Shown: positions 62,664 to 64,000 of the stretch, piece by piece
How positions within the stretch are numbered: position 1 is the stretch's first letter
Layout: every line of letters starts with the position of its first letter
Assembly: GCA_965206395.1 (NCBI GenBank)
Contig: CBDBJK010000038.1
Location: forward strand, 496,001-560,000
Reading direction: 5' to 3'
DNA: 64,000 nt
DNA from: CBDBJK01 sp965206395
GTDB taxonomy: Bacteria; Chloroflexota; Dehalococcoidia; Lucifugimonadales; CATOSD01
The notes under the pieces: model-generated
What the model saw: only the letters and a program-made list of their open reading frames with translations
Databases searched by the model: none
Told to the model about the DNA's origin: nothing
Translations under genes and position numbers: made by a program

Positions 62664-63246
62664 GGTTCTGGTGTGCATGGATGAGACGAGCAAACAGCAA
62701 GTCAAGGAGACGCGAGTGCCGCGTCCCGCAGCGCCCGGCTTATCGGCGGCATACGACTACGAATACGAGCGCAATGGAGTGAGCAGCCTGTTCATGCTGT
62801 TTGCACCGTTGGACGGATGGCGCCGAGTCGAGGTCAGAGAGCGTCGCACGAAGGTGGACTGGGCGCATGTGATAAAGAAACTGGTCGACGAGGACTACCC
62901 TGACAGAGACCGGATCGTGCTGGTAATGGACAATCTCAACACTCACAAGCTGTCCTCGCTATACGAGGCATTCGAGCCTGCTGAGGCGAGGCGTATAGCT
63001 GAGCGACTGGAGATACACTACACTCCCAAACACGGGAGTTGGTTGAATATGGCGGAGATAGAGATCGGTGTGCTGGCTCGACAGTGCCTGGACCGACGGA
63101 TTGCCAATCAAGACATCCTGCGCGGCGAGGTCAATGCTTGGCAGAATCAACGCAACCGGGATGTGATACGAGTGGATTGGCGCTTCACTACCGAGGATGC
63201 GCGCATCAAGCTAAAGTCACTCTACCCATCAATACAAAAACGTTGA
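62596..63246 (+). CDS. IS630 transposase OrfB (catalytic half), copy C
   Basis: 216 aa with the DDE residues (VLVCMDETSKQQ, IVLVMDNLNTHKLSSL, KHGSWLNMAEIEIGVLARQCL). The open frame extends back to the A9 tract without a start codon of good quality, which supports expression as an OrfAB fusion. Confidence 0.9.
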   Translation: MCAMEDVMEDVLEVYQRPYDGNEVLVCMDETSKQQVKETRVPRPAAPGLSAAYDYEYERNGVSSLFMLFAPLDGWRRVEVRERRTKVDWAHVIKKLVDEDYPDRDRIVLVMDNLNTHKLSSLYEAFEPAEARRIAERLEIHYTPKHGSWLNMAEIEIGVLARQCLDRRIANQDILRGEVNAWQNQRNRDVIRVDWRFTTEDARIKLKSLYPSIQKR

Positions 63247-63852
63247 ACCACTAGGCCTCAATCCCATTCGCTCTTTCGAAGACCTCTCAGACTCCCCTGA
63301 AATGGTGAAAAAGCTGAAGCAGGTTTATGGAGATCAGCCAGGAGATGTCGAAAAGCTAGACTTGATGATTGGCACGCTAGGCGAAGAGCACCGACCTACC
63401 GGGTTTGGGTTTGGAGAAACACTATTTCAGATCTTCATTCTGAACGCTACCCGCAGACTTCAAGCCGATCGCTTTTACACCGATAACTACAACGAAGAGA
63501 CATATACCAGGGAAGGGCTTGAGTGGATCGATAAATCGAGTTTGAAAACCGTTCTACTCCGACATTACCCTGAACTCGCTCAGACTGGGTTGGCGAACAT
63601 CAAGAATGCATTTGAGCCTTGGGATACAGAGGAACGACTCGATCCGCTCAGACACCCCCTGCGTGCATTTGACGCAAGCTAAAGCGAAACCCGTGGCTGG
63701 GGGATGCATACAGAGCTAATGAATAAGTACCTAAAATGGTTCAGCATCAATATCAATTAATCGGTCATTAAAAGCTGCCTGATACGCGATTGTCGGGGTG
63801 CACAAATCTTACCCGACCGGTGTCAAGATAACATCACTTTGTCTAAAGTTGA

Positions 63853-63870
63853 GTTTCGTTAGGCACTCTA
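63853..63870. repeat. Degenerate IS5-type terminal repeat relic
   Basis: GTTTCGTTAGGCACTCTA matches the right end of the IS5-type element at 60158-60175 (GTTTTGTTAGACGCTCTA) at 15 of 18 bases. It coincides with the stop codon of the CoA-transferase fragment. It may be a relic of an earlier related insertion. Confidence 0.4.
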
Positions 63871-64000
63871 GATGATAGCCCCTTGTTCCTTCATGTTCGT
63901 GATGTCGTCCCAGGTATAGCCTAGTTCCAGTAATTTCGCCTCGGTATGCTGGCCCAGTTCAGGGGCGGGTGTCTTGGCTTCAGCCGGAGTGCGCTGAAAG
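63868..64000 (-). CDS. CaiB/BaiF CoA-transferase, C-terminal end (continues beyond window)
   Basis: Reading leftwards from the window edge, 44 codons encode FQRTPAEAKTPAPELGQHTE and end in NMKEQGAII before a TAG at 63868-63870. This matches the family III CoA-transferase C-terminus (lGqHTeevLlelGy...gvI), as also seen at the end of the gene at 46265-47509. The 5' part lies outside the window. Confidence 0.85.
   Translation of the reverse strand, partial: FQRTPAEAKTPAPELGQHTEAKLLELGYTWDDITNMKEQGAII

Larger units (their letters stand above)
62001..63253 (+). mobile_element. IS630-family element, copy C
   Basis: 1253 bp counting both TA dinucleotides. The left end is TAGTGGTCCAACATCATTG and the right end, read inwards, TAGTGGTTCAACGTTTTTG, an imperfect inverted repeat. 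Target is CTAG. It interrupts the heme peroxidase gene after codon 636. It is the most complete of the three copies. Confidence 0.94.
59212..63682 (+). pseudogene. TPR-animal-type heme peroxidase gene, broken by an IS5-type and an IS630-type element
   Basis: ATG 59212 follows GGAAGG. The gene is cut after codon 28 by the IS5-family element (59295-60174) and after codon 636 by IS630 copy C (62001-63253). Removing each element with one target copy gives a single 778-residue frame. Residues ~1-75 form a TPR-like region (LLALAYFQLGQYDSAAEHYKIVLTFDPDN); the rest is an animal-type heme peroxidase of the PGHS/alpha-dioxygenase/linoleate diol synthase group. Distal His ~297 is in NFQNHDWVHH; then FINEVTHWWDGSQIYGSD, FAREHNAIC, proximal His ~458 in AKIHSIEWTP, and Tyr ~532 in YRLHSLLPE. 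Now inactive as it stands. Confidence 0.9.

Overview
The window is about 64 kb of one bacterial chromosome, moderately GC-rich. It most likely comes from a Chloroflexota lineage (Dehalococcoidia/SAR202-like). That placement is inference: it rests on the alternative complex III locus, several acyl-CoA/CoA-transferase genes, a zinc-type S14, and GC-rich hairpin repeats; no 16S gene is present to prove it. I see no tRNA, rRNA operon or CRISPR array. The only structural RNA is RNase P RNA.

Region 1 (2-20353, + strand) is the fused str/S10/spc/alpha ribosomal superoperon: fusA (5' cut by the window edge), rpsJ-rplC-rplD-rplW-rplB-rpsS-rplV-rpsC-rplP-rpmC-rpsQ-rplN-rplX-rplE-rpsZ-rpsH-rplF-rplR-rpsE-rpmD-rplO-secY-adk-map-rpmJ-rpsM-rpsK-[membrane protein]-rpsD-rpoA-rplQ-truA-rplM-rpsI. 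It differs from the textbook order in several ways. There is no tuf between fusA and rpsJ and no infA between map and rpmJ. A polytopic membrane protein sits between rpsK and rpsD. L5 carries an N-terminal extension of about 75-80 residues, and S17, S3 and RpoA carry acidic C-terminal tails.

Region 2 (20517-29589) holds a DtxR-type metalloregulator and, convergent to it, a respiratory alternative complex III operon on the - strand: a small two-TM protein, pentaheme ActA, ActB split into a MopB-like and a 4Fe-4S protein, two NrfD-like subunits, ActD and a lipoprotein cytochrome c. A near-consensus promoter precedes it.

Region 3 (29641-48702) is mixed metabolism. It contains a B12-binding/radical-SAM-like protein that has lost its cluster cysteines, a methyltransferase, a hydrolase, a sarcosine-oxidase-like flavoenzyme, a DUF559 protein inside inverted GC-rich repeats, an SDR, rnpB, a serine recombinase with its catalytic residues replaced, a coiled-coil zinc-ribbon protein, pyruvate kinase, a cysteinyl-tRNA synthetase fused to a family-2 glycosyltransferase, a toxin-antitoxin pair, a Ca/Na exchanger, and an enoyl-CoA hydratase/CoA-transferase operon.

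Region 4 (48741-64000) is an accessory region under recent IS attack. Three near-identical IS630-family copies (one scrambled) and one IS5-family element have broken a universal stress protein gene and, twice, a TPR-heme peroxidase gene. An arylsulfotransferase remnant lies against one copy. Removing the elements with one target duplication restores both interrupted frames exactly. The remaining genes are an MFS exporter, an HpaB-type monooxygenase, an aquaporin with a small zinc-ribbon protein, a truncated TPP enzyme subunit, and the 3' end of another CoA-transferase at the right edge.
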